The position numbers were made by a program, and so were the translations under genes. Source: Actinomycetota bacterium (lineage in GTDB: Bacteria; Actinomycetota; Rubrobacteria; Rubrobacterales; Rubrobacteraceae). Taken from it: a stretch of 47,743 nt of DNA. Below are positions 1-8,584 of this stretch, one piece after another. The stretch is from positions 1 to 47,743 of the forward strand of contig CADDZK010000001.1 in NCBI GenBank assembly GCA_902812425.1, written 5' to 3'. Below the pieces are notes generated by a model. It was given only the letters and a program-made list of their open reading frames with translations. It did no database searches and had not been told where the DNA came from. Position 1 is the stretch's first letter; each line of letters opens with the position of its first letter.

Positions 1-1
1 T

Positions 2-2143
2 GCTTACATACACCCGGACGACCTCGAAACGGTGAGGAGCAGGTTCGCAGAGCTCAGGGAGGTCCCCGGTTTGCGCCTGCCTGCTGAGTATCGGATGCGC
101 GACAGCAGCGGTGTCTGGCGGCACTTTGAGGCTATCGCCACCAACCTGCTCGACGATCCCGTAATACGCGGCATCGTCGTAAACACTCGGGACATCAGCG
201 AGCGCAAGAGGACAGAAATGACGCTCAAAGAGAGCGAACGACGCTTCAGACAGCTCTTCGAGAACTCCTCCGACGCCCTCTTTATCCACGACGAGTACGG
301 CCGCTTCGTCGACTGCAATGCCGAGGCGTGCCGGGCCTTGGGATACACCCGTGAGGAGCTTCTCACGCTCTCGGTCGCCGACGTGGCCACACGCCTGATC
401 TCGGAGGAAGAGCGCATGGAGGGCGAGACGCTCTGGGAGCAGGCGCTGCAAGGAGAGCCGGGAAGGATCGTTGGCCTGGACGACAACGAGCTGAGGCGCA
501 AGGATGGGACGGCGTACCCTGTGGAGGTGGGGGTTGGCGCCATCGAGTACGATGAGCGGCGCATGATCTTCGCGTCCGCCCGTGACATAACGGAACGCAA
601 GCGCGCCGAGAAGGCACTCAAGGATAGCGAGGAACTTCACCGCACCGTGGTGGAGTATGCAGCGGAGAACATCTACGTCGTGGATCTTGAAAGCAAGCGC
701 ATACTCGAGGCCAACGCTGCGTTGCAGCGCTCACTAGACTATACCCTCGAGGAATTGAAAGGCATGAGGCTCTACGACGTGGTCGCCCACGACCAAGAGA
801 GCATAGACAAGATTACGGAACATATCATAGCCGAAAACCATTACTTGGTCGGCGAGAGGAAGTACCGTCGCAAAGATGGCTCCTTGATCGATGTTGAGGT
901 CAACGCCGGCGTGATCCCTTACGGGGACAGTCGCGCCATGTGCATCGTCGCCCACGATGTCACCGAGTCTAAGCGTGTAGAGATTGCTCTACGCCAGAGC
1001 CTAAGCGTTCTGCTCGCCTTGCGCGAGGCTGGCCAGGTTTTGAGTTCCACGCTTGAGTCGGAAGAGATCGCTACGAGGCTGCTGGAGATTATGCGCAGCG
1101 TAGCGGGTCTCACAGCGGCGGTCATAAGCAGGAACGATCAGGAGGGGAACCTACGCATCTGGCGGTCTGCTGGCGTCGAAGATCTGTGGCCCCGGGTTCG
1201 CTTCACGCCAGAAGCTAATAAGGCACGCAAGGCAGCGCTGGAGAACGAAGAGCAACAGCACTTCAAGCTCCGACGCCCAGGCTCCGAAGACGACTACCTT
1301 GTGGGTCTTTGCCTACCACTCGGCACCAGAAACCGTATCGTGGGAGTTTTGGAAGCTTACGGCCAAGAACCGTTAGCGCAAGGCGATATGACAGAGATAA
1401 TAAGTAGCCTGACCAGCCAAGCTGCAACTGCGCTTGAGAACGCCTGGCTCTACGAGGAGTTGGGCGACCGCGAGCGTGCGCTACAGGACCTAGTGAAGAA
1501 GCTATTGGGGACCCAGGAAGAAGAGAGGCATCGTGTGGCTTACGAGGTACACGACGGTCTAGCCCAGGTCGCGGTGGCCGCACATCAGAACCTGCAGGCG
1601 TTTGCCCGACGCTACGCGCCAGAGACGGAGAAAGGTAGGCGAGAACTGAATCGAATTCTCGGACAGGTCCGGGCGACGGTCTCAGATGCACGCCGGGTCA
1701 TCGCGAATTTGAGGCCGACAGCTCTTGACGACTTGGGACTCGCGGCCGCCATTTCCCTTGAGATCGAACGCCTAAGCGAAGAAGGCTACCACGTCGACTA
1801 CGAAGAATATCTTGGGGACGAGCGCTTGCCTGCGGAGATGGAGATTACGCTCTTCCGCGTCACGCAGGAAGCATTGACAAACGTGCGCAAGCACGCAGAG
1901 ACGCAGTGGGTGAGCATCGAGTTGCGGCGACGGGACGGAGAAGTCTATCTGGAGGTTCGGGACTCCGGGCGTGGTTTCGACCCGGCCACGCTCGAAACGT
2001 TGGGAGGCGGGCCGGGCGAGCGGGTCGGTTTTGCGGGAATGAGAGAGCGGATCAGCATGCTTGGCGGCGAGCTCAAGATTGAAAGCCGACCGGAAGCCGG
2101 TACCTCCATAGCAGCGACTATTCCTTTGGCGCAGACCAAATGA
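2..2143 (+). CDS. PAS/GAF sensor histidine kinase (5' partial)
   Basis: The frame is open to the window edge and the first codons already encode a PAS-like HPDD stretch, so the gene starts upstream. Counting from the GTG at 32: the tail of a PAS domain (1-60), a second PAS with its PAC segment (about 68-193), a third (about 195-320), a GAF-like domain (about 325-480), a HisKA_3 dimerisation helix with the phospho-acceptor His507 in EVHDGLAQ, and an HATPase_c domain with the N box near ALTNVRKHAE and G boxes DSGRGF and GFAGMRERI. This is the NarX/DegS-type architecture. No membrane segment is visible in this part, so it looks cytosolic. It should autophosphorylate and pass phosphate to the NarL-type regulator 147 bp downstream. 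The signal is unknown; three PAS domains and a GAF suggest redox, light or small-molecule sensing. The family assignment is firm. Confidence 0.95.
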   Translation, partial: AYIHPDDLETVRSRFAELREVPGLRLPAEYRMRDSSGVWRHFEAIATNLLDDPVIRGIVVNTRDISERKRTEMTLKESERRFRQLFENSSDALFIHDEYGRFVDCNAEACRALGYTREELLTLSVADVATRLISEEERMEGETLWEQALQGEPGRIVGLDDNELRRKDGTAYPVEVGVGAIEYDERRMIFASARDITERKRAEKALKDSEELHRTVVEYAAENIYVVDLESKRILEANAALQRSLDYTLEELKGMRLYDVVAHDQESIDKITEHIIAENHYLVGERKYRRKDGSLIDVEVNAGVIPYGDSRAMCIVAHDVTESKRVEIALRQSLSVLLALREAGQVLSSTLESEEIATRLLEIMRSVAGLTAAVISRNDQEGNLRIWRSAGVEDLWPRVRFTPEANKARKAALENEEQQHFKLRRPGSEDDYLVGLCLPLGTRNRIVGVLEAYGQEPLAQGDMTEIISSLTSQAATALENAWLYEELGDRERALQDLVKKLLGTQEEERHRVAYEVHDGLAQVAVAAHQNLQAFARRYAPETEKGRRELNRILGQVRATVSDARRVIANLRPTALDDLGLAAAISLEIERLSEEGYHVDYEEYLGDERLPAEMEITLFRVTQEALTNVRKHAETQWVSIELRRRDGEVYLEVRDSGRGFDPATLETLGGGPGERVGFAGMRERISMLGGELKIESRPEAGTSIAATIPLAQTK

Positions 2144-2290
2144 CGACGCTACCGTATGAGCCTGACAGGCTCCTTGCTGCGGAGATCGAACGCTCGGTTG
2201 TACGAGGACTACGCCGAGCGTCGTTGCGGGGTGCTCCTGCGCTGCGCAAACTTGTGAACTCGGTCAGTCTTTTATCGGAGGTGGATAGAG

Positions 2291-3010
2291 ATGGTGGAGG
2301 ATACGATGTCTCCAGAGCACGGACGCGGGTTGACGCGCCTAGCCATAGTAGACGACCACGAGCTCGCTAGAGAGAGCCTCCAAAACATGCTGGCCGACGA
2401 AAACGACATCGAGATCGTCGGCGAAGCGTCCAACGGGCGGCAAGCGCTCTTACTATGCTCACGTCTCAGGCCAGATCTAATCCTAATGGACGTGCGGATG
2501 CCCGAGATGGACGGCTTGGCGGCCACAAAGGAGGTCAAGCAAAGATACCCTGAGACCAGCGTCATGATGCTGACCATGCATGAGAACCCGGACTACCTTC
2601 TCGAAGCGTTGAAGGCGGGAGCGGCTGGATACGTGCTCAAGGACGCACCTCAGGAAGAGATTATCGAAGCGGTACGGCGGGTACGCAACGGAGAGTCCCC
2701 GATGGATCCAGAGTTGGCCGCACGCCTTCTACGTCGGTTGGCCACCGAGGGAGAGATGTGGAGGGGAGCGCGTAGTTCTCAGGGGGCTACCCCCGCGGTG
2801 GAGTCCCTGACCCCACGTGAGCTGGAGGTTCTTGGACTCATGAAGCTGGGGCGCACCAACCGCCAGATCGCTGCGGATCTTGTAATAAGCCTTGGCACGG
2901 CCAAGAATCACGTAGAACATATCATCGCCAAGCTGGGAGTCTCTGACCGCACCCAGGCAGTAGTTAGGGCACTGGAACTTGGAATAGTGGGATTCGCCGA
3001 AGCACCCTAG
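2291..3010 (+). CDS. NarL/LuxR-family response regulator
   Basis: 239 aa. The receiver domain (about 14-135) has the acidic pair DD21-22, phospho-acceptor D67 in LILMDVRMP, a conserved Thr near 97 and the Lys of YVLKD near 117. A LuxR-type helix-turn-helix (about 172-226) starts at SLTPRELEVL and contains TAKNHVEHIIAKL. ATG 2291 is preceded by GGAGG at about 2278. It pairs with the kinase upstream, and no other two-component gene is in the window. This makes it the nearest candidate for the DNA-binding protein acting on the repeated palindrome found through the next 31 kb; one copy lies 70 bp past its stop codon. That link is only inference from position. Confidence 0.95.
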   Translation: MVEDTMSPEHGRGLTRLAIVDDHELARESLQNMLADENDIEIVGEASNGRQALLLCSRLRPDLILMDVRMPEMDGLAATKEVKQRYPETSVMMLTMHENPDYLLEALKAGAAGYVLKDAPQEEIIEAVRRVRNGESPMDPELAARLLRRLATEGEMWRGARSSQGATPAVESLTPRELEVLGLMKLGRTNRQIAADLVISLGTAKNHVEHIIAKLGVSDRTQAVVRALELGIVGFAEAP

Positions 3011-3433
3011 CAAGAGAAGTACGCTTTCTCTCGAATCTCGATCCTCCGATGGCGTGCTCGGGATTGCCTTCTTGGGGCGAAATGTGCCGTCTGGCCGATG
3101 TGAGCTGGCATCTCGGGGCGCATCATAGACATCCAGGGATGGTGGTATACGAACCACTCGGACGACAAAAATTGCTTACGAGCCCATGCGTCCGAAGCTA
3201 TGCGTACCTTGAGGAGCACCACATTGATACCACTCAACCCACAACGTGCCGGATAGTTCGTTCTCAGAACCACCGTAGGGTAGTCTTCAAAAGTTATCAA
3301 TGCTTGGGGCGAAGAACCCGCTGTCCTCTATGGGGATGATAGGTGGGGGAAAAGGATGCAGCCATCCGTCTGGGAAGCGGATGACCTGGCTATTGCGGTG
3401 CTCTATGTACCTCTGAGGAACCCTGCCACGGTT
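3011..3433. other. Gene-free stretch after the response regulator
   Basis: About 420 bp with no convincing gene. Short frames here lack a ribosome-binding site and have unnatural composition. It holds one copy of the 21-bp palindrome (3080-3100), with no gene start within 100 bp on the same strand, and ends at the hairpin terminator of the next gene. Confidence 0.6.
3080..3100 (+). promoter_or_regulatory. EPS-box palindrome, copy 1
   Basis: Reads AATGTGCCGTCTGGCCGATG from 3081. It matches the window-wide consensus AATGTGCCANNTGGCAGATG at nearly all conserved positions. No gene starts shortly downstream on the plus strand, so it may be a relic or may serve an unannotated transcript. Confidence 0.6.
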
Positions 3434-3465
3434 AAGGGTGGAGCCACACAAGTGGCTCCACCCTT
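3434..3465. terminator. Perfect 14-bp hairpin terminator
   Basis: Arms 3434-3447 (AAGGGTGGAGCCAC) and 3452-3465 are perfectly complementary around a 4-nt loop ACAA. It lies 35 bp past the stop codon of the minus-strand surface protein gene and probably ends that transcript. It could also stop readthrough from the plus-strand two-component genes. Confidence 0.8.
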
Positions 3466-3499
3466 CGTCAGACTGATTTCGTGGCTGTTGGTTAGCGTC

Positions 3500-5656
3500 C
3501 TATTTCTTCGTATTCACCGTCCAGGTATTGGAGGCAGGTGTGGGATCCACGTTGCCCGCTGCGTCGATGGCCCTTACCCGGAACGTGTGCTGACCGTCCT
3601 TCAAACCGTTGTACTTCGCTGGTGAGGTGCAGGAGCTGAAGGCCGCTCCATCCAGGCTGCACTCGAACTTGGAGTTCGCCTCCGTAGAGGAGAACGAGAA
3701 GCTGGCCGATTTATCCTTGACGGTGCCGGAAAGACCAGAAGTGATCGTCGTATCCGGCGCAATGGTGTCCACCGTCCAAGTCACGCTTGCGGGCGTGGGA
3801 TCTACGTTACCCGCTGCGCCGCCTATGGCCCTTACCTTGAAGGTATGCTGACCCTCTGAGAGATTGGTGTAGCTCTGCGGCGAAGTGCAGGAAGTGAAGG
3901 AGGCTCCATCCAGACTGCACTCAAACGTGGAGTTCGCTTGCGTAGAGGAGAACGAGAAGCTCGCGGAGTTGCTCTTTACCGTGCCAGAGGGACCAGAAGT
4001 GATGCTCGTGTCTGGCGTGGTGTCCACAGTCCACGTTGCGCTGGCAGGCGTGGCATCCAGATTACCTGCCGCGTCTACCGCAGCTACCTTGAAGGTATGC
4101 TGACCCTCTGAGAGGTTGGTGTAGCTCTGCGGCGAAGTGCAGGAAGTGAAGGGGGCTCCATCCAGGCTGCACTGGAAGGTGGAGTTCGCCTCTGTGGAGG
4201 AGAAGGAGAAGCTCGCTGAGGTGTTGGCCACCGTGCCAGTCGGGCCGGAGTCTATCGTCGTCTCCGGCGGCGTGGTGTCAGCATTGCCAAGCTCCATGTA
4301 ATTGTGGAGGTAGTTGCGGGTTCCGGTTGCAGGATCATCCGATGAAGCCAGAACCAAGAGTCCGCTTGTGCTGGTTACGTTCTGGTCCGTGGAGGTAGGG
4401 TTATCCGTGAAGGAATTAGCCGCGTTCCTGATAAACGGCGTTCCCTGGCCTGCCGAGAACGAGATGTTGTCCAGGGAGGTTTTCTTGTAGAAGATCGCCC
4501 TGGGTTCCACGACAGAGACGGTGCCGTCTGGATTGGTTACGGTGTTCTTCAACGGCGCAGCAGTGAACACATAGACCTGGCGGTTTGAGGTGTCGATAGT
4601 CAGGATCGGGCGGGTAACGTCATCCTGTACCGTATTAACGACGTACTTGGTGAAGGTCCCATCCTGCCCCAGCACCGACATGTAAATCAAGGGTGCGTTT
4701 GGGTCCTTGTTGACCGTATCACCGAAGGAGGTCTTGGTTACCGCAAACACCCTGCCACTCGGGTCGGCCTCAAGCGACCTGATGCTAATGTGGTCATCGG
4801 CGGCCTTGGTACCTTGCACCGGAGCGGGGTATGGCTGCCAGTTGTCGTCGGAAGTACCGTCAGGATGCGCAGCAAAGTAGATAGTGCCGTCATTCTGATT
4901 GGACCACATGATCCCGACCTTCGGTGCCTCGGTCTTCAGGTCGAAGGAGACTATCGCCGAGATATCGTCCAGGGTGGCGCTGAGGCTGTTGGCACCTGAG
5001 ACAGGGAGCACGTAAGGTTGTCCCCAGCTGGAGTCGCTCCCTTGGGTATGGTTGACGTAGACTTGGCGGAACTGCCCAGTAGAGTCAGGCTGGGTGAAGG
5101 TCGCCCACAGCTCACCTGTGGAGTCCTTGGTAATTGTGATCGCCTCCATAGGACCAGTTCCAATCAATGCTGGAAAACCGCTATCGAGGGTCCACCTTTG
5201 GGTCGCCGGATCGTAGCTGTAACGTCTGAGGTAGGCACTTTGATCTGTACCGGCGGTGCTAACCGTCGAGGTTGCCACATAGAGGTGGTTGCCGTCCCAT
5301 AGAGTATCGGACTTTGTGTTGTTGCGCTTGTCTATGAGAATTCCGGTATCCGACCAACTTTGGGTAGTCTTGTTGAAACGGTAGATATCGTAATCGGTTG
5401 CCGAGTTGAAGAGGATCCCCCACCAGGTGCCATCAGATGTGTACCAGAGCTTGTCCTGGGGCTTGTTGCCGGTGGGAGAGGCGGTGCCAGTGTAAGAGAA
5501 ATCCCTGTAACCCACGTCGGCAGCATCTGCATGTGCCTTGGGAATACTGTTCTGCAAACCAAAACCAACAAGCATCGCAAGCAATACAGCGGCGAGCACC
5601 GCTAACCGGAGACGGGTGGTGCGCCCACTGCCCAATTTTGGGACCCAGCTATTCAA
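3500..5656 (-). CDS. Secreted surface protein with three Ig-like C-terminal repeats
   Basis: 718 aa. It starts at TTG 5656 behind a strong GAGGAG site 8 nt away. A signal peptide covers about residues 12-44 (hydrophobic core 18-34, AHA-like cleavage site). Residues about 46-455 form a domain rich in W, D and G with strand-like repeats that resemble BNR/beta-propeller blades. The same domain makes up the protein at 27398-28678. Residues about 460-718 are three tandem 85-aa modules, each with SASFSFSST, FxCSLDGA, a two-Cys SCTSP segment, GQHTF and a closing TWTV; they look like bacterial Ig-like repeats. There is no LPxTG or C-terminal membrane segment. I know no function for the N-terminal domain; an extracellular matrix or adhesin role is inferred from export, repeats and the EPS setting. 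An EPS-box lies 91 bp upstream. Confidence 0.88.
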   Translation of the reverse strand: MNSWVPKLGSGRTTRLRLAVLAAVLLAMLVGFGLQNSIPKAHADAADVGYRDFSYTGTASPTGNKPQDKLWYTSDGTWWGILFNSATDYDIYRFNKTTQSWSDTGILIDKRNNTKSDTLWDGNHLYVATSTVSTAGTDQSAYLRRYSYDPATQRWTLDSGFPALIGTGPMEAITITKDSTGELWATFTQPDSTGQFRQVYVNHTQGSDSSWGQPYVLPVSGANSLSATLDDISAIVSFDLKTEAPKVGIMWSNQNDGTIYFAAHPDGTSDDNWQPYPAPVQGTKAADDHISIRSLEADPSGRVFAVTKTSFGDTVNKDPNAPLIYMSVLGQDGTFTKYVVNTVQDDVTRPILTIDTSNRQVYVFTAAPLKNTVTNPDGTVSVVEPRAIFYKKTSLDNISFSAGQGTPFIRNAANSFTDNPTSTDQNVTSTSGLLVLASSDDPATGTRNYLHNYMELGNADTTPPETTIDSGPTGTVANTSASFSFSSTEANSTFQCSLDGAPFTSCTSPQSYTNLSEGQHTFKVAAVDAAGNLDATPASATWTVDTTPDTSITSGPSGTVKSNSASFSFSSTQANSTFECSLDGASFTSCTSPQSYTNLSEGQHTFKVRAIGGAAGNVDPTPASVTWTVDTIAPDTTITSGLSGTVKDKSASFSFSSTEANSKFECSLDGAAFSSCTSPAKYNGLKDGQHTFRVRAIDAAGNVDPTPASNTWTVNTKK
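3508..4272 (-). repeat. Three tandem 255-bp coding repeats
   Basis: Units lie near 3508-3764, 3765-4019 and 4020-4272, with a period of about 255 bp. They encode the three Ig-like modules of the surface protein. Identity at DNA level is high enough (for example the SFSFSST and CSLDGA segments) that unit number could change by recombination. Confidence 0.85.
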
Positions 5657-5746
5657 TGTAAAGCTCCTCTGTTCACAGGTGGGAGATCATGCCCAACTGG
5701 TTCTCATTTCAGCATTTTCGATGCTAGAGGAGCCGATGCTTGGACA

Positions 5747-5767
5747 CATCCCCCACATGGCACATTT
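5747..5767 (-). promoter_or_regulatory. EPS-box palindrome, copy 2
   Basis: On the minus strand it reads AATGTGCCATGTGGGGGATG. The left half-site is perfect and the right half-site has two changes. It lies 91 bp upstream of the TTG start of the Ig-repeat surface protein, in that gene's orientation. Confidence 0.65.
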
Positions 5768-5922
5768 ATTAGAGTGCTTATGGGTCAGGCAAACGACTTA
5801 TCTCTTGTGAATGACGCGAACCTCCCGCGTGATCCGGCGGGTACACCGAGGCGATCCTCAGCATACAACGAGGGTATGCCAAAGGACTAGTCGGAATACG
5901 TGTGCTTCGAGGGCGAAGACAT

Positions 5923-7290
5923 CTAATCTCCCCGCGAGTACATGTGCGAATGGTTCAGCGGGCCGTGTTGGCGCCTTATCAGGAGTCCCAGAGAAAACGC
6001 GGCGATCGCGAGTCCTTCAGGCTTGACGAACCTCGCCTGTATCGGAGAGCCCAGCATGATCGCCAGGCTGATTATGAACAGCGCCCACAAGAAAGCCCGC
6101 TCCGCGGCGTGCGCCTCTCCGCCGTAGCTCCAGAGTGCACGGAGCAGATTCACGAACAACCATCCGCAATAGAACAGGTACAGTAGAAGCCCAGTTGCGC
6201 CGAACTGAAAAGCGATGCCCAGAAGCCCGACGTCTGAGGGGAAGAACGTCTCACCAAACAACTCCTGGAACGTAATCGACCCCGCGCTATCCTGGCCCAT
6301 ACCGAACAAAGGGTGCTTGGAGACTACGTCCCAGGCGATCTGGGAGCTGCCAACCCTGACGGTATAGGACAATTCCTCGCTGAACATCCCGGAGAAGGCT
6401 GCGCCGATCTGCGGTAGCGACAGGAGTATGATCATGGCGAGCAGTGGCACCAGCACGACGAACATCCTCGCCCGCCATGGCTGTGCCAAGAATAGGCCAT
6501 ACAGGACCACTGCAATCACGGCCGATGCCCACAACACGCGTGGTACGTCTACGAGCAGCATCAGAGCGGCCAGCGCCGTTATCGCCAGGTATGCACCCTT
6601 CACCACATACACACTCCGAACCTGCAGCGCTCTCCTGCCGAAGTAGAGGGCCGAGAACAGGACGCTGAGGTCTAGACGCCGGAGGAGATACGCTTGCTGG
6701 CTGTAGGTCGCATTCAGTCCGTAGGAGAACAAGTCTCCCGAGAGTAGCAAGGATCTGGGCGAGAGTGTGAAATCGGCGACGACGCGGCTAGCCATCGACA
6801 TCAACATCGCCAGGACGAAGACCTGTCTGAAGTCGGCCAGCTTCCAACCGTGAATGCGTAGAGCGAAGGTCGCTGGCGCGATCAGGAAGTACACGTAGTA
6901 CCTCTGAGCGGCGATGCTAGGGAACAGTGGAGTATCTGTTCTGATGGTAAAGACATACGCGTAAAACACTATGAAAACCGCAAGCCCGAACGCCGGGAGA
7001 CATAAGTACAGAAACCACCTCGAGTCAATGGGTATCGAGAGCGCGAGCCACAGATATAGAAGTATGGTGCAAGCTTCCGCGATCAACTCTATATGAAAGG
7101 CGGGATAGAAACCCAGGAAGCCGAAGCCACCCATAAGGCTCACCAGCAATAAGACTTGAGCGAGCAGCGGCCTTCTCAGGAGCAAATCTTGCCCCGATTC
7201 CCGCCCCGGCAAGTCACCGGGCCAGAGGAAGAAGCCTGGGTACCGACCGCCGCCGGTGAGCTTATTACGGTGAGGAAGCACTCCCAGCAT
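5923..7290 (-). CDS. O-antigen ligase / Wzy-type polymerase-like membrane protein
   Basis: 455 aa, very hydrophobic, with about 11 predicted membrane segments between residues 40 and 435. The segment WDVVSKHPLFGMGQDSAG is the family signature (HPLxGxG) of the periplasmic loop of the Wzy_C/WaaL group, which joins glycan repeat units or transfers them to an acceptor outside the membrane. It is transcribed away from the adjacent beta-propeller/sulfotransferase operon, with the EPS-box at 7397-7417 in the shared promoter. A second member of the family is at 19533, so one may polymerise and the other ligate. The start at ATG 7290 lacks a clear ribosome-binding site, so a later start is possible. 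The 30-residue Gly/Pro-rich N-terminus is atypical. Confidence 0.85.
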   Translation of the reverse strand: MLGVLPHRNKLTGGGRYPGFFLWPGDLPGRESGQDLLLRRPLLAQVLLLVSLMGGFGFLGFYPAFHIELIAEACTILLYLWLALSIPIDSRWFLYLCLPAFGLAVFIVFYAYVFTIRTDTPLFPSIAAQRYYVYFLIAPATFALRIHGWKLADFRQVFVLAMLMSMASRVVADFTLSPRSLLLSGDLFSYGLNATYSQQAYLLRRLDLSVLFSALYFGRRALQVRSVYVVKGAYLAITALAALMLLVDVPRVLWASAVIAVVLYGLFLAQPWRARMFVVLVPLLAMIILLSLPQIGAAFSGMFSEELSYTVRVGSSQIAWDVVSKHPLFGMGQDSAGSITFQELFGETFFPSDVGLLGIAFQFGATGLLLYLFYCGWLFVNLLRALWSYGGEAHAAERAFLWALFIISLAIMLGSPIQARFVKPEGLAIAAFSLGLLIRRQHGPLNHSHMYSRGD

Positions 7291-7396
7291 GGCGCGATGG
7301 GCCCGAGGTTTGATGCGATCACCCTAACGACCATGACAGCCGCAGTCTACAATGTTTGGGGCGCCGCGAACCTCCCAGAGAGCCGCTCCGCACCTA

Positions 7397-7417
7397 AAAT
7401 GTGCCACCTGGCAGACG
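7397..7417 (+). promoter_or_regulatory. EPS-box palindrome, copy 3
   Basis: Reads AATGTGCCACCTGGCAGACG from 7398. The core TGCCACCTGGCA is a perfect inverted repeat of TGCCA/TGGCA. It lies between two divergent genes, 88 bp before ATG 7505 and 107 bp before the polymerase-like gene start, so it could serve both. Confidence 0.75.
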
Positions 7418-7504
7418 CGTCCCGCTGCGTCACCACCTAGCATCTTCCTTGCAGAGACTCGTAAGACTCAGGATCAGGCAAGGAGACTGGAGGCAGGATC
7501 AGGC

Positions 7505-8584
7505 ATGGCGGAAGCGAATACGTGGGGAACATTGATACATCCGGATGAGGCTCTTCTGGTCCTTGGTTCTCTTCACGCCTTCCCGCAAGACCGCAGACTC
7601 GAGCGCTCCAGAGTCAGGCCCGTGCAAATTATCATGGATGGGGAGGTGCATCACGCCTCCTGCTTCGACTCCTGGGGCGAATGGGGCGTTATCTCGATGG
7701 CTCCGCATCCACAGGCGTCCGGTGTCCTGTATCTAGCCACCGAGACCGAGCTGTTCAAGGTTGACCTGGTGCACCAGCACGTTGTGGATCTCAGGATTCC
7801 TGACCTGCGAGACCTACACGAACTAACCATGGCGGAAGACACCCTCTGGCTAGCAAACACCGGGCTGGACCAGATCGTGGCCTTCGACATCGCGCGGGAC
7901 CACGTCACCGAACGCGTGAACCTCTCGGCTTACGGCTCCTCGCCGAAGATATCCTCCTATCTGGCCGAAGGCGAGGATGACCAGCGGCAACTTGCCGGGG
8001 ACGTAAAAGAGGAAGCGGAGAGGTTTCACTGCAACCAGGTATTCGAGGGCTTTGACGGAGACCGTTACGTCTTGGTCCACTACGCATTGGGCAACTCACA
8101 GCTGATCCGTCGCGCAGCCAGAAGGCTGATGGGTCGCCACGGGAACGGCGGCGTCGTCAACTTGAGTACCAGCGAGGCGACGCACCTGGGACTGAAGGGA
8201 CCCCATACCCTCAGGAAAGTGCGCGGAGATTACTGGGTGTGCGATAGCGGCCGCTCCAGGGTCTCCGTCTACGGACCGGATTGGACCCCGCGAGGAACGA
8301 TCTCGTCCAGGGGTTGGGTAAGAGGTGCGGCTACGTCCGAGTCACTCGGCCTGTTCTATGTGGGCGTCTCCCAGTTCCGCAGGAGGTATCTAGCGCTCAA
8401 CCCGAAGGTCCCGCAGACCCCGAACATGGTGCAGGCAATCTCCATAGAGACCGGAGAGATACTGGGAGAGCTTACCCTCTCCGGCGTCGAGCGCGTCACC
8501 AACGTGTACGTGATCCCGAGAGGCACAGCGGCAGCCATGCTGGACCTGCACCCGGACGTCGCCGTCAGCAGGGAGGCTTCCTAG
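7505..8584 (+). CDS. Beta-propeller-like protein leading the sulfotransferase operon
   Basis: 359 aa, soluble, no signal peptide. Repeated strand motifs (LYLATETELFKVDL, LWLANTGLDQIVAFD, YWVCDSGRSRVSVYG) suggest a beta-propeller, and the FHCNQVF and KGPHTLR segments resemble the DUF4915/TIGR03032 group often found in polysaccharide loci; this recall is not certain. ATG 7505 is preferred: GGAGG sits 11 nt upstream, while longer versions of the frame run back through the EPS-box. The TAG stop overlaps the GTG of the next gene by one base, implying translational coupling. Enzymatic function is unknown; a glycan-binding or modifying role is inferred from context. Confidence 0.85.
   Translation: MAEANTWGTLIHPDEALLVLGSLHAFPQDRRLERSRVRPVQIIMDGEVHHASCFDSWGEWGVISMAPHPQASGVLYLATETELFKVDLVHQHVVDLRIPDLRDLHELTMAEDTLWLANTGLDQIVAFDIARDHVTERVNLSAYGSSPKISSYLAEGEDDQRQLAGDVKEEAERFHCNQVFEGFDGDRYVLVHYALGNSQLIRRAARRLMGRHGNGGVVNLSTSEATHLGLKGPHTLRKVRGDYWVCDSGRSRVSVYGPDWTPRGTISSRGWVRGAATSESLGLFYVGVSQFRRRYLALNPKVPQTPNMVQAISIETGEILGELTLSGVERVTNVYVIPRGTAAAMLDLHPDVAVSREAS

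Noticed and set aside
2140-2370. 76-aa frame starting in an ATGA overlap with the histidine kinase stop
   Set aside because: It overlaps the response regulator by 80 bp, its last third is Arg/Ser-rich shadow sequence, and the regulator has its own good ribosome-binding site. A short leader peptide cannot be excluded.
3049-3339. 96-aa plus-strand frame after the response regulator
   Set aside because: It runs through the operator palindrome, has no ribosome-binding site and no protein-like pattern.
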